A DNA stretch of 64,000 nucleotides from Larus michahellis. Its lineage: Eukaryota > Chordata > Aves > Charadriiformes > Laridae. A model generated the notes under the pieces. The model was not told the DNA's origin. It worked only from the letters and a program-made list of their open reading frames with translations, and did not search any database. This document shows positions 48,201-60,370 of the stretch, piece after piece. Made by a program: the position numbers and the translations under genes. Position 1 is the stretch's first letter. The number at the start of each line of letters is the position of its first letter. The stretch covers positions 81,059,666 to 81,123,665 of the forward strand of contig NC_133900.1 in assembly GCF_964199755.1 (NCBI RefSeq), read 5' to 3'.

Positions 48201-51200
48201 GGCCGTAACATCTCCAGCTGTTCTTCAGGGTTGGGAAATGGCACCTCTTGTACCCTCCAGGTACCAAACACTGCAGTTCTTGAATCAGGAAGCTGCTTCT
48301 GAAAGAAGTGCCTTTCAGCAAGAAATAACCCTTTATTCTGTTTGATAGCCTGTTACCCAGCCTGGATTTTTCACTCGTGGTTTATAGGTGTGGCAGTGCT
48401 CCTAGGATCAGCCAAAGCAGTTCACACCCTCCATTGCATGTAACGTCGACAGTCCAGATGAAGAGCTGGGGTTTACATCCTCCTCCTTCATAGATCTCCC
48501 ACATAGGTGATGGGAGGCTGCTGGGCAGCCCTGGGATAACAGGTGTTCTCAGGCCCCAGTGGCACAAAAACTAGACCTGAGCACAGTGTAAAGCAGCCCT
48601 GAGGGTGTACAATACAGTGCTCAAAAGTGGGAGACACAGCAATGGTCCTGCATGGTGTCCCTGTATCTGAGCTTAGCACCCAGAGAAAGCTAACTCTGAT
48701 AATTCCTTATTATTTGAGGGGATTCCTGAATTCTGGCAGAATCCCTATTGAGGCCTCTCAAGACAGTTTTGTTGCCTGCTGTTGGAGCACTAATAAGGCG
48801 ATGGAACTAAGGCCTTGTACTTCCATAATTAATGCACAGTTAGCAATGTAAGTCTAACTGTTGTCATTTGTTAAAGTGGCTGACCTCTTGGGGGAAGTGC
48901 CACAAGGCAGAACCCCAGCAGCTGAGAAATGCTCGCAGCAGCACATGCTTACAATGCTGTTGTAGGTGTCTCTTCTGTCATGGAAAGGCATTTAATAGTC
49001 AAGCACAATTACTTTTTTCCGTTCTCATTTTCTTCCAACTCCTGTTGTTTCTACTACTTATTCATCAGCAAGGGAGACTGCTGCTGTGGTGTGTTTAGTA
49101 CAGAGCAGTGGTGGCAGCTTGCAGCATTTTAACCACTATTTTGCTTAGACCTCTTCTGAGCGTGAGTTTTACAGTACTACAGAAAACATATGGTAGCACT
49201 GAAATAACTTTGCCTGAGGGGGGGATGCACAGAACTGGGATCTGGGAGATCCCTTTGGTAAGGGTGGAATGGTATTGGAATAAAAGGGTGGTTTAAGGAG
49301 CATGACGTAAGAGTTTGTGAGACCTGGTTTTATTTCCTAGCGTTGTGTGACTGTGGACAATGCATCCCTTTGCCCTTCTATGGCAGGCAAAGGTCAACGA
49401 GTATAAAATCCATCAGTTTGTGAAGGGCACAGGTACTAGAGGATGACAAAAAGTCACATAACTATCTATCTAGACATGCTGAACAATCTACTTTATGCAT
49501 CTAAGGAGTGGAATAATCCAAGATACAGAAGAGAAGGACACACAGCAAACTGGTCAGTTCGACAAAATATTGTACGCATACCACTCGCTGCATTGTTAGT
49601 TCTTAATAAAAAACATATTTTTGACACCGTATGGACTTGCGCTTTCTCACAATGTATACAGGGAATAATAACAGGGAAGTATTTGCTTTTTGCTGCTTTG
49701 TTTTTTTACATTAGCAATGTCAAAGCTTTTTCCTTGAGGTGTTGCCGAGGAGGTGGGTAGGAGAGTTGCAGTGACTATGAGACCAGGGGGATCTCGGCTT
49801 GCAAGTGATCCAGAGCCTAAAACACTGTGGCCTGTCCAACCCTCCTCCCCAAACGCTGTCCCCTCCCCTCACTACCCTGGCGCTTTTTTTTATAGGGAAA
49901 CAAAAGGGAGCCATGCGCTCCTGGTGTTACCTTTCCTTTTCAAACTGCTCTCATGGAATGAATTTTTCTTGCTTTGGTTGTATTTAAATAGTAAAAAGTA
50001 CAAGAGGCTTAGGGGCCAAATTTTAGAAGGCATTTAGGTGCCTCATTTCCACTGGGAGGAGATCAGGCTCTGAAAAGCCTGTAGTGGAGAGAGTCCAGCG
50101 GAGGGCTACAACGATGGTCAAGGGACTGGAGCATCTCTCTGATGAGGAAAGGCTGAGAGGCCTGGCCTTCTCTTAGCCTGGACAAAAGAAGACTGAGAGG
50201 GGATCTCATCGATGCTTATCAATATCTGAAGGGTGGGTGTCAAGAGGATGGGGCCAGACTCTTCTCAGTGGTGCCCAGTGACAGGACAAGGGGCAATGGG
50301 AACACAGGAAATTCCATCTGAACATAAGGAAAAACTTCTTTACTTTGAGGATGGCAGAGCCCTGGCACAGGCTGCCCAGAGAGGTGGTGGAGTCTCCGTC
50401 TCTGGAGACATTCCAAACCCGCCTGGACGCGTTCCTGTGCCACCTGCTCTGGGTGACCCTGCTCTGGCAGGGGGTTGGACTAGATGATCTCTGGAGGTCC
50501 CTTCCAGCCCCTGCCAGTCTGTGGTTCTGTGTGTGATTCTGTGATCCAGTGTCTCTGGCAGTTTGTTGCCTACCAACAGAGTCTGAATGGCAGGATAAAA
50601 ATAAGAGCTGGAAGAAGTGGAGGCTGCAGGAGCACCATGTCGCCCAGAGCACTGGGTTAAGCCCTGCTTTGCTGCTGAAGTGCTTTACTGGAGAAATTGT
50701 GATGAAATGGGAAAATAGTTGTGTTACACTACTGTTTGCCTAAGTGGCTGAAGGATCTGGCTTTTGCATTAAGCATGCTCTTGAAACAGCGTTCCAGTAT
50801 GTATCTAAATGCCAAGAATGGAGGGGCCTGGTAAATGTGACATGTTGGGGAGTAACTGTGAAAGAGAAAAAAAATGGATTAATTGGAAAAACATCCCGCA
50901 AGAAAGATATTATGGCAATAGCATGAACTGATGATGACTTGGAGTTGAATTGCAGTACCTGGGTTATTTGAAGCATTTACAAACCAGAGGGACAACAGCA
51001 TATAAGGAAAGAAAGAGTAGGAAATAATCTGGTGTTTTTCCTTTCCCGGCCTCTAAATCTCACCGATCAGTTTTCCCAGGCAGTGTTTCACACAGAGATT
51101 GCAGTGGTTCAGCTTTCTAAGCTTAGTTTTTACATGTTTTTTAGATGTTTGGTCTCTCCTTCAGGAAAGCTGCCTGCCAGATGCAGACTGGTGAGATACA

Positions 51201-54200
51201 TCTGGTGTCTCCCTTGAGAGTGATGAGAGGATCGAAGGGCCAAATAGGCACCACCACCACAGATGAGGACACGCAAGTAATTTTAGCGTTTGTGCCATGA
51301 GAGGTGGAAAAAAGGTTTTCTGGAGGGAACTGGAACCTGTGATTTATGCCAATAAAACATCATTTTAGATTCCTTGAAGTCCATTGTTAAATTTTCTTTT
51401 CATAAATATTTAAGTACTTGCCCAACTTGTTGTTGCCGATTCTTTAAAAAATGCAAAAGAGAGAGATTGCTGCTGATTCCTTTGTGACTCTGATTCATTG
51501 ATGTTGCTTTCACAGGCAAGATAGCTGGTGATCTCTTATAAAAGCACAAGAGGTGCTGAGGAAGGGCCATGTTTTTGTGAGCAAAGGCAGCGTGTAGCGA
51601 ATTCATGTTCTGCCTGCCAGCAGAAACCATGATTTCCACACGCATGTTTGCACATCGGAACTGTGTGGCTGCGCACCTCCCAACTGCCTGCTATTTCTCA
51701 ACAATTGCAAGTATCTCTGCCGTGCCCTTGTTCCCTGGACAGATCTGAGGTCACACTGCTGGAATAATCCCCTTAGCTTATCTTTCTGGCTATATCATGC
51801 CCTGTTTGAAAATTCCTCCCACTTACTTCTCCTTACAATCAGATCACTATAAACGTCTCATTCTTCCTTCAAACTGCCCATCAGAATTTTCGGCTCGCTT
51901 ATCCCTCGGACCTGAGGTGCTGTCTTATTTGCCTTGCCATCTCTGCTCCTGTAGCATGCAGGTTTTGACACCCTGTTAAGTTCTTCCTCTCTGCTTTCTG
52001 TGCTTTTTCCCAGTTGCTTTCTTGCAGAGGATGTTATTTTGCATCTTCTCTCTTCCACTAATGACCTCTTAAAAAGCCACTGATACCTCGGTACCCAGGA
52101 ATGGTGTCTTTATAGATGATTAAAAGACACTTCAGTAACTAACTGACTGAAACAGTTGCTGAATTTCCCAATGTACCTTATATTCCTCTCTGTCTCTTTG
52201 ATTTTAGATCTGAGAGGTGAGAACTGACTTTATCTGGGGATATTGCAGGTATTAAACATACGATACAATGGAAATAGCAGTTTCCCAGTTTGCATGTGCA
52301 AATGTAGGTATTGGTACGATAAACCACATGTGACTTTTTGCAGGTGCTCCCTTTGCCAGGGTTCTGGGCTTCTTGCCAAAGTGTTTTCTCTCAACCTCAC
52401 TGTTAACCAGTCCCTTGCGTTTTGCATCAGCTTCTGTCTAAATAGGCTTAGCCCTCCAGTTAATAGATATCTTTTTCTCAAGCCCTGCCCATTGCACCTG
52501 CCTTTGAAAATGTGCCCTGGAGAACCCAGTGATTCGTCTGTTGTGTGCTGTTGCTGTTTGATTAAATCATTGCTTAGTTTCAGGTGGCTGCATTTGCGTG
52601 CTGGAGCACTTGATCCTCCTGTTTACTGCTTTTGTATATCGTGGAAGTGTTTGTAAAGCTTGAGGGGAGGTTCAGAATGAAAGGTATAATGTCAGTGTTT
52701 GGGATAACAAATGGTATAGGCCATACGCTCTCTTCATTCAATGCTTTTTCTGTTTCCACACCAGTGAGCACGATGGATGTAATGTAGTCACAGCATGTTT
52801 CCAGAAATCCTGAGATCAGTAATGTAAAATAGGTCTTTGGAATTTTAATAATGGAGAAAACGTCAGCATGCAAAGTTGGTGCAACCTCATTCCTCCCTTC
52901 CCCCAGTTTTACTCCTTTAGACCAATCTAGGTATTTTCTGACCTTGCAGATGTGACATAAGGCGGGGATGGGGATAGGGAACCCTCCAGAACCTTGCATT
53001 GATTCCCCTCCTGTTGCAATAGGATTCCCCACCATACAAAGGAAATGTATACAGGCATACTCGTACTTCTAGACCAGACTTTCAGGATCAGCTCCCATCT
53101 CCCTGGATGCATTTAGGAAGCTTGGGGACCTTCAACCCTGAAATGACTTTTGACATCTCCTGAGAGGGGCTGTGGCACCCAGAGATCACTGGCTTCTTTC
53201 CAGACTAGTGCTTTTGCCCATCCACGGTCAGGGATGAGTTGTGTGTCACTGACAATGCTTCAGTCAAAACAATTTGAAGGCTGTTTTGTACTACCAGAGG
53301 CGAACAGCAAAGCATTCAAGAGAGCATGATTCTGACCCACCCTCCTTGTAGAAATGACATTATTTATTTAGCTGATTAAATGATGGTGGTATTTTTTTCA
53401 TAAAATCTATTTGTACACTGTCAAGGGTATGTCTGGGGTTTCACAGATCAGCTGCCCAGATCAGGTATCATGGATCACAGTTATAGGCTAATGCTGGGAA
53501 TGGAAAATTATATCAAAGAAAGAGATAGTTAATTCTTCCATGTGGGTGTAAATAAGTCCATCGTGACGGTTGACAGTTCGGTAACTTTCTTGAGCATTAG
53601 GCAACCTTTTTTTTTTTTTTGTTGGTCTCTTCATGTAGCTTGGTATGGAGAGCAATTTGGGACATTCTTAAAAAAGAAGTGTGATCAGAAGCTCTCATTG
53701 TGATTGCTGCAGTGGTGCGCTTCACTCCACGTTTGAGAACTGCCTGTCTGGCTCGGGCTACCAGGCAATAATACCAGTTATCAGCCTCACAAAGTGAAAT
53801 TAAGTGAGCAGTTATTCAGAGCTATACTGAACCTATTTAATGAGAAATATTCCCAGTAACAAGTCATGATCAGATTGGGTTCTGTACCAAGAAAACCCTA
53901 CTCCTTTGCCTATCAAGGGGATTTGGTTTGGGTCTTTTCCATTTGGTTACCAGAAGAGGTGAAGATTTTTCTCCCTCATTTTACGTCAAAAATCTTCGTG
54001 GTCAACAACAAAAAAATCATAGTATATGAGCTTATTTCGTATGAACACTTACATTGGCACAATCAGAGCACCCATCTTTTGCTATGGAGAGGGAAGAATA
54101 AGCGAGAGCCCCCAGAGAAGTCTGCTTTATTAGTGATTGAAAGATTATTTATTTGCAGCTAAAGGTGCTGGAGTGATCTGTGTGTGAACTTCTGTCTCCT

Positions 54201-56164
54201 TCTAGGCTTTACAAAAATTCTTGTGATGAGACAAACAAAGCTGCCAGAGAAGTAGGGCCTCCCTTCAGTAATTATTTAGTCTTGACTCAAAGAGGGGACA
54301 AAATGATAGTAGTCATAAAGGCGTAACTTTCCCATGAGCCTGTTTTCCTCTTCTTATTCCTATTTTTTAGTTCACAGCAATTCTTTGTCTTTAACTCCAG
54401 AACAATGTTCAAAAGGCTTCATTTTGCGTTTTTAGCAGTTTGTGGCTTGGTTACTCTCCTGCCTATTTGAAGATAGTGATGATGAATATGAAAAGCCATT
54501 TTCTTTACCCCAGATACATATCCTTGCTATACAAACCCATAAATGTTGCATTAAGTGCTGTTCTTTTTCTTCCTTTAATCTCATGTGTTACTTTATGTGG
54601 AACCTATCTGTCTTCCTTTTAACTATGGTTACACAGGAAGAAGTAATATAATGACTAAAGAGCCTATCTGGTTTAGTCGCAGAGCTAGAAGTTGTCCAAT
54701 TTACCTAACTTCTTGGTTCTCAGCATAGACTCTCAACTCCTGGTGCTTTATGTACAGCCTAAACTCCTTTCTGGGATGCCATCTCTTGATACAAGTGATG
54801 GAGACAAGGATTAGGACATAGCAGCAAAGAGGAGATTTTATTTAACTGATCATGTAAACAAAATAGATTTTGTCCATTGATGGCAAACGCAAATAGCTAG
54901 TCTTCAAATGACCTGTGCAACTGTGTTCAACCCCAGAACGGTTATGGATTCCTGAAAAGTTGTTCTTACTGACACCCCCCACCAAGTTAGGTTTTATAGT
55001 CTTCACAGGTAAAAAATGCTGCAGGTTTACGTTGTTTCTGTGTGGTTTTATGTGTATTGACAGAACGCAAGCTTCCCTAAATGCACGTGTCTAAATGAAA
55101 AGTGAATGTAGATAAGTGAAGTTGAAAGCCAGTAAAATAAGATACTGTCAGCTGAGGGCAAATGCAAAAGCAGCGGGATCTGCTGTATCCTCGGGAGACT
55201 TCCTCACATATAAAGCAGGGTAAAGGATTCTACAGAATGAGCCATTCTCCGTACTCCAAACCTCCGAGTCAGAAATCCCCAAAATAAGTTAAGGACAAAT
55301 GGCACTCTAACAGAAGGGTTTCTTGAGTTACGTAAAACGGGAAAGCATGATGATGAAACCAAAACAACAAATAAATACTATGTTTTGTATACCCTTTCAT
55401 TGCTTTGCCAAAAAGAGAATATATCCCCCCAAAAGTCAGCTGAGTTTTATCAGCTTTGCAAAATCATGAATGAATGCCTTGTTCTTTATTATTGCTTAAG
55501 TCATTCCTGTTTATGCCAGTATTTCAAGGATTATGTTTTGATTGTTCTGGAGAGGTGAAAACACTTTCTTGCTGATGAATAAACACTGCCACTTTTAAAA
55601 TATTTGTATGCAAAATGTCTTTAAAGCCATTATGAAATGCTTTCCAAAAGCACTAAGAAGCTGTTTCCCGAAAAGACAGTTTTTCTCTACATTTTCTTTC
55701 ATGCTAAACAGTCCAAATGAAAAGCCTTTCAGAGTTAACTAGTTTAAGCAATACCAGTGTTTTAGTGTAATGAATAACTTTTTATAGAGGACAATTGCAC
55801 ACAGTTCAATATGCTAGTATTTCTATTTCTGTGCCCCACCAATGCCGGGATTCTAGGGTAGAATTTCTTTCTTTGAGAAAGCTGAAGCGATCAAAACCCT
55901 GATTAACCTCTGATATTCACGTGGTGCTCTTGATCTTGAGGACCGAAGCAGTAACAAAGAGTTAATGGCAGCCATATGCTCAGGGTATTGTGGGTACTGT
56001 TGACCCAAATGTGAACTCCGCGAGCGAGTGCTGCTAACTGCTGTTTGTTTCAGGTTTGGCGTGGAGATTACTGATGAAGAGTTTGAGCTGCTACTTGACA
56101 GAATCCCCCTTGATGAAGATGGAAATGTCAGATACCCCCAGTTCATGGCCAGGTTTGATTCCTG
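33188..56164 (+). CDS. EF-hand protein gene, EFCAB6-like, partial, possibly decaying
   Basis: Five exons (33188-33289, 33502-33590, 41326-41442, 42830-42895, 56054-56164) each have only one open frame, and their splice phases chain correctly (0, 0, then 2 at every later junction). The encoded pieces read [21 protein letters not shown], then [15 protein letters not shown], then [20 protein letters not shown], then [17 protein letters not shown] and [16 protein letters not shown]. The last contains a DxDGNVxYxxF EF-hand loop; the [14 protein letters not shown] loop is degenerate. The FIPGDV and (V/I)xYPxF wording resembles EFCAB6 (DJ-1-binding, testis-associated in mammals), but homology is judged from memory. 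Joining 41442 to 42830 makes TGA, a stop. Either the gene is broken, or an exon is missed. No 5' end was found; the 3' end is unclear. Confidence 0.6.
33502..33590 (+). CDS. EF-hand gene exon b
   Basis: 89 nt, phase 0 to phase 2. Acceptor tctccatgttccag and donor gtacgt. It encodes [18 protein letters not shown] and a short Gln/His tail. The other two frames are closed. Confidence 0.6.
34536..34632 (+). mobile_element. CR1 LINE fragment, 3' end
   Basis: About 97 nt of the CR1 3' terminus: GGGGGTTGGACTAGATGAT, then the AGGTCCCTTCCAACCCCTAC motif and the terminal ATTCTGTG direct repeats. It is severely 5'-truncated, as is usual for CR1. Confidence 0.92.
35483..35495. promoter_or_regulatory. 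Inverted double GATA motif
   Basis: CTTATCAGATAAG is a near-palindromic pair of WGATAR sites on opposite strands. A further AGATAA lies at 35435-35440 and an E-box CAGCTG at 35694-35699. A possible enhancer element; the motifs are short and the call is weak. Confidence 0.3.
36321..37050 (-). mobile_element. CR1 LINE fragment, ~730 nt, inverted
   Basis: Starts with the reverse complement of the CR1 tail (GAATCACAGAATGG, then GTTGGAAGGGACCTTAAAGA and TCATCTAGTTCAACCCCC). It continues through the C-terminal part of ORF2 on the - strand, including recognisable [10 protein letters not shown] and [13 protein letters not shown] frames split by frameshifts. It is 5'-truncated near 37050 and non-functional. 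Confidence 0.95.
37051..39454. other. Intronic sequence, nothing recognised
   Basis: AT-rich DNA between the inverted CR1 and the CTCF-like motif. Only short frames are present and none has coding character. Some TA-rich stretches occur near 38160-38240. Confidence 0.4.
39455..39468 (-). promoter_or_regulatory. CTCF-like motif, reverse orientation
   Basis: CTGCCCTCTGCTGT matches the reverse-complement CTCF core SYGCCMYCTRSTGG at 13 of 14 positions. Occupancy is unknown. Confidence 0.4.
41326..41442 (+). CDS. EF-hand gene exon c
   Basis: 117 nt, phase 2/2. Acceptor cttttctttcatag and donor gtaagc. It encodes [15 protein letters not shown] and [16 protein letters not shown]. Only this frame is open. 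It ends with TG, so the first base of the next exon decides the codon. Confidence 0.65.
42830..42895 (+). CDS. EF-hand gene exon d
   Basis: 66 nt, phase 2/2. Acceptor acatttttctgag, donor gtaaga. It encodes [20 protein letters not shown], a degenerate EF-hand loop (D at 1, I at 8, E at 12). Joined to exon c, its first base A completes TGA. Confidence 0.6.
44368..44383 (+). repeat. Poly(A) run
   Basis: An uninterrupted run of about 16 A inside the 13.2 kb intron. No retroposed gene body was recognised upstream. Confidence 0.8.
44699..45250 (-). mobile_element. Solo LTR of an avian ERVL-type endogenous retrovirus, old
   Basis: About 552 nt starting TGTGGTGG and ending CTGGTACA, i.e. TG...CA termini. 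Read on the - strand it matches the avian ERVL LTR I know: GGCTGGAGTTGAGTTAAC near its 5' end, AGGACAGCTGACCAGAACTG, GGTTATTCCATACCATACAC, and a TATA-like AATAAAAAG. No internal retroviral coding sequence flanks it. No 5-bp target duplication is visible, which fits an old insertion. Confidence 0.85.
45300..50060. other. Intronic sequence, nothing recognised apart from the CTCF-like motif
   Basis: Only short frames (up to ~105 codons) without domains or splice support were seen. Confidence 0.35.
46053..46069 (+). promoter_or_regulatory. CTCF-like motif, forward orientation
   Basis: TTGCCACTAGGTGGCAG contains a full match to the CTCF core CCASYAGRKGGCRS. It is divergent from the motif at 39455. 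Confidence 0.55.
50065..50545 (+). mobile_element. CR1 LINE fragment, ~480 nt
   Basis: Begins in the ORF2 C-terminal region (GAGTCCAGCGGAGGGCTACA, GGCTGAGAGGCCTGGCC), passes through GGTGGTGGAGTCTCCGTCTC and GGTGACCCTGCTCTGGCAGG, and ends with the ATTCTGTGA tail. It is 5'-truncated. The 3' terminus closely resembles the fragment at 34536, suggesting the same subfamily. Confidence 0.95.
50550..56040. other. Intronic sequence, nothing recognised
   Basis: No exon, RNA gene or further repeat was identified by eye. Poly(T) of ~13 occurs near 53610. Confidence 0.35.
56054..56164 (+). CDS. EF-hand gene exon e
   Basis: 111 nt, entering in phase 2. Acceptor gctgtttgtttcag, donor gtatgc. The junction with exon d restores Arg. 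It encodes [17 protein letters not shown] and [16 protein letters not shown], the clearest EF-hand in the gene. Confidence 0.75.
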
Positions 56165-59100
56165 GTATGCAGCGTATGCATTTGATTTCTCACTTGTGAG
56201 TGGAATTATTTTTAACCTAAAAGGCTCACATAAGATTTCTAGACTGATTTTCATTTCTTAAATGTGCTCCTTTATGACATATTTCTTGCATGGAGTATGC
56301 TGATTACATTTAAAATTAGCTGATGTGATGGGTATGTACTGTTTATAATTTAGTTGCTCTTTACACGCTAATTACACATTTTAGAAGGAAGACTTCAAAG
56401 GCATGTAACATACCTTCGTGCTTTTGGTAGGCTGGGAGATATGACAGACTTCTAAATAAAAGCTAATTAATTCCAAAAAATCGTAATAAATGACTTAGTA
56501 TCTCTCTGAGAACTTGAAGCCTTTACAGGCCCTATACGTAGTCTGAAGTACCTCTGAGATGTTGGTGTTGATTAATAGAAGCTCTGCTCAGCCTCCAAGG
56601 CCTGGCTGTGAATTAGAGTTTGATTAAAATAAAGAAGCATTGGGCTAGATAGAGATATTTTATTATTTTCCAAAAATTAGGACTCCATCCCCAGAGCTAT
56701 CATGCCAGTAGCAGGGCAGAAGCCAGTGGTGTTGCAGAGGTGAGTGACAGTCTCTTGTGGAAGCTGGGACTGGAGAAAGCCATTCCACCCATGAAATCTG
56801 GAGCAGCAAATTCCAGCACTCTCATGCACACCTGCATGCATGTACACGTAGAAGTTAGACTGCTCAAACAGGAATGCAGATGGTTTTAGCTGGTAAGCGT
56901 ATATCTAGTTTATTAGCAGATAAGTTATTTAGCAGGTAAGTGAATATCTAGTTTGCATACACACATGAAGGGTAGGTAGAGATCCGAGCTCATTGAAACC
57001 ACATGGGGCATGCACTTCAGGTAACAAACCTACCTTCCTTCCTGTTCCATTAATTGCTCTTCCACTCTCTTTTCCTCAGTCCCTGTCTTCCTGCTTCAGG
57101 AAGCTTCGGGGCTGCATTCAGCTGTCGACACGTTTGCACGCAGGGCTGTTGGATATGACACGGGATTCATGAGGCGCACGACTGGTATCCCCTAGGCAGG
57201 CTCCAGGGATGTCTCAGATGACCCTTGAATCCCGTTCCTCACATACTTTTACTGCCAAGACCTCCTCTCCAATTCTTTCTTTTATAGCCTTCTGACTGGG
57301 TTGCAGCTATCCTGGATTTGGTTGTGCGTGAATTTCTGTGAAGTGTCTCAGCTCCAGAAGTAATCCCTGCTTGGCCTGTGGTTAAGGGTGTAAAAAGGGG
57401 ACAGAGGATAAAGACCATCTAGCAAAGCTGAGCAACCTTTGAGAAACAAAAAGCATCAAAAATAAAATACACAGAAATGCACAACGCTGGGCCTAACCTC
57501 CTCCCTCTTGCTGTGCACTCAGCTGCAATAACCCTCCTCTGTGCGTCCTGACTTTCTTTCTCACACACAGATTGCTTCAGCTCTCATGTCTGGGTAAATT
57601 CTAAAATGAAGAGAAGCTCATGTCCCTAAAAGAGGCAAGATGATGCTTCTCAGCCATGTCTAGTCTTTGGAATCGATTCATGGATAGGATGGATGTAAAC
57701 ACCACATTTATTTCAGTTTCTAGTAACTATTTTCTTGTGTTTGCTTACAGTTAACGTGACACAATTTCCCCACAAAGGAGCTGCATTTAGCCCAGGGTGT
57801 GCCACTGGCTGTCGCCTTGTCTGGAAGTGTATCCGTAAGAGTACGCGCAGCTCCTGATAGCCCTTTAGGAGGGCTATCACTGAGCCCTTACTTCAATAGT
57901 TAAAACTGTGCTATGTAGTGTTCTGGAGGATGCCAGCAGGACAGTAGTTAACATGCAGGCTTGTGCCTGACATTCTTATGGGCAGGGAGCAAAACTGAAC
58001 ACCATGATTTGTAGGGACACATGGGAAGCCTACGTCATACTAACCTGGCTCTGCCACATTCAGGCTCTTTGCAATCCAAGGTGAGTTGGGAACACAGTGC
58101 GAAATAAAAACCTACCTCTAAGCTTGACATCTGCCAGGGATTTACGGACAACATCCAGGACTTTGCTGCTGAGTTTTACAACTCAGTTAAAACACTTGGT
58201 CCAGCTACGTTAAGCAGTGCAGGAAAGAATCTACAATAATTGGCAAGTTAAAGCTGCCTGCTATAAACGGGAGCGCGCTGGGGAGGGAGCCTGGACGCAG
58301 AGCAGACAAATGCCACAGTGCAAAAGTTATGAAAGCTCTTTTCCCCATGTCAGCCAGGGACCTAAGGCATGCCTGGCCTCGTATCTTCCCACAAATAATA
58401 ATGGGAGCCTAGAAGGTGAACTACCATCTCTTGCCCGTGAGATACTAAGAGATCTCCTTGTCTCAGAACCTCTGGAATCTGAATGGTTGACCGTGCAATT
58501 TTAGTTTTATACGGACCAAGTCTTGTATGACTCTTACTTGTTTTGCTATCAAATGCCACCAAGAATAGGCTTCGGTTATACACATGGGCACTAGTAGCAA
58601 CATCTGGGTTTCTTTGCCAGCGAACCCTCAGACATACCAACATTGTCAAACCCAAAGGTAGACCATGTATATGAAAAAGAGAATGAATATCATAAAAAGT
58701 CCTCTGTCTTAATTGCAGGAGAGATTCGAAACTCAGAATAAGGGAGGAGGGGATTTTGGGGACTAAAGTTACAGCCTGGCTTTTGTCACAGCAGGGAGAA
58801 CAGAACCTGATCATTCAGTGATGAAATGCTTTATCTGCAGTCTTTTTCAACTGATCAGTCCCATTTCCAAGTCAGTCTTCAGAATTCACTAAATCTAGCA
58901 ATTTCAAAGATTATTATCATGCCTACACCTGCTGTTTAGAAATAATTAGTGTTTATACAGATGTCACTCTACTTTACGTGGCACAATTCTGTATTTGAAT
59001 GTGATCCAAACAAATAATTATACATGCTGACTGCAACTTTTGTCGCTCGAGTGGGAGAGAGTGCATAGGCCCCGTAGCATAGCTTAAGTAATAGCTCTTT

Positions 59101-59326
59101 ATTTGCTTTATGGTGAGAACCAAAGGCCAGATGCTTCTGTCAGATTACTTCTCTGTTAACGTGGGGTAATTTCATTTACTCCAGTGCAGAACTGGAATGT
59201 AACTTGAGAGCGCGATGTAGGACTGAGATATCATAATTTTCACTTTCATCACCCGCCCCCCAATGTCTTTCCTCCTATAAAACCAAATGTCGCTTGCAGG
59301 CGTTGTCCCAGATTCTCTGCTGCGTC
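56165..59326. other. Sequence downstream of EF-hand exon e, no gene confirmed
   Basis: Likely the next intron of the EF-hand gene if the gene continues. It contains a local duplication of 25 nt (56887-56911 and 56930-56954). No convincing exon was found. Confidence 0.35.
56887..56954 (+). repeat. Short direct duplication, 43-nt period
   Basis: TAGCTGGTAAGCGTATATCT and TAGCAGGTAAGTGAATATCT, each followed by AGTTT, lie 43 nt apart. The two 25-nt copies differ at three or four positions. Only two copies are present. Confidence 0.7.
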
Positions 59327-60370
59327 TGGTGGGTTGGCCCCAGCCAGCAGCCAAACTCCCTCCCAGCCGCTCACACTCACTTGGTGGGTTGCAGGGGGAA
59401 AGGAGGAGCAATAGGAAAGATAAAGCTCCTGCGTTGAGCTGAAGACAGAGAGATCATCAATTCCCATTGTTTACTTTAGGAAAATTACTTTAATTTATTG
59501 CCAATTTATAAATATATGTATTTTAATTACTAATTTAGGAAGAAAAAAGACAAACATTAAGACACATAAGGAAAAGACCTTTCTCTCCTCCCTTTCTGAG
59601 CATCAACTTCACTCCGTCACTCCAGACTCTTCTCCTCGTTACCACCACTGGTTACACTCAGTCCCTTCAGCGAGGAAGCCAGAGGAGGAGCAGCATGGAG
59701 TGGGGAGGGGTTATGGTCAGGATGTGGTGGTTTCTCACTGCTGTTCCTTCCATCCTGCTCTTGGATGGTGCAGCATCCAAGACCACCCTTGTTGGGTGGA
59801 GGGGGGCTGTTCTGGAGAGCAGGAGGGTTGCAATGTGTCCACAGTAGTTGAGTTGATTTACATCTCCTGTAGCTTTCAGATGGTGCAGATGCCTTCTTCC
59901 TACCTTACGCAGCTGCTGCTTAATGGGCTTAGAGGACCTGACCAGAGACAGCCACCATGCACTGCTGCAGAGAGCTATCCTTGTGAGCGCGCCTGCCTAC
60001 ACATGGAGACAGGGCTCCTTCTCAGTGGACCTTTGACGTCTAGTTTGCCAGGGAAGAAATTAAGAAACCACCATTAGGGTAAGTTAAGGCCTGGAGTCAC
60101 AGCTCCACCTTCTCCACGTCCCACGGTGTGTGGGAAGGAGGTACATTGGTAGACCCATGTTCCTTGAGTGGAGGTACGATGTCACCTCAGTACACAGCCA
60201 GGCTGGGAGTCTGGAGCTGCTCCTGGGTGTCTCAGATTAGATGCAGTTTCAGAGTGTTTCTTGCTTCCAGGAACCTTTCTTGCTCATTTTCTCTTAGGGC
60301 AGGAAAAAACTTGCTGCGTCATTCTTTCCATGCCTGTTCATCTTTAAATAAATTCTATGAAACAGGAAGT
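59327..60370 (-). mobile_element. Degraded solo LTR of a second ERVL-type family
   Basis: Begins TGGTGGGTTGGCCCCAGCCA. It contains GACAGAGAGATCATCAATTC and ACTTTAATTTATTGCCAAT, the reverse complement of an LTR polyadenylation region with AATAAA. It continues through CATCAACTTCACTCC and repeated GATGGTGCAG-like words typical of a long avian ERVL LTR. It is heavily diverged with no internal region. The distal boundary near 60370 is approximate. Confidence 0.7.

Larger units (their letters stand above)
42896..56053 (+). other. Intron of the EF-hand gene (13.2 kb)
   Basis: Contains an ERVL-type solo LTR (44699-45250), a CTCF-like motif (46053-46069), a CR1 fragment (50065-50545) and many short non-coding frames. 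No nested gene was recognised. Confidence 0.5.

Noticed and set aside
50206-50652. 148-codon - strand frame
   Set aside because: It is the antisense of the CR1 fragment at 50065-50545.
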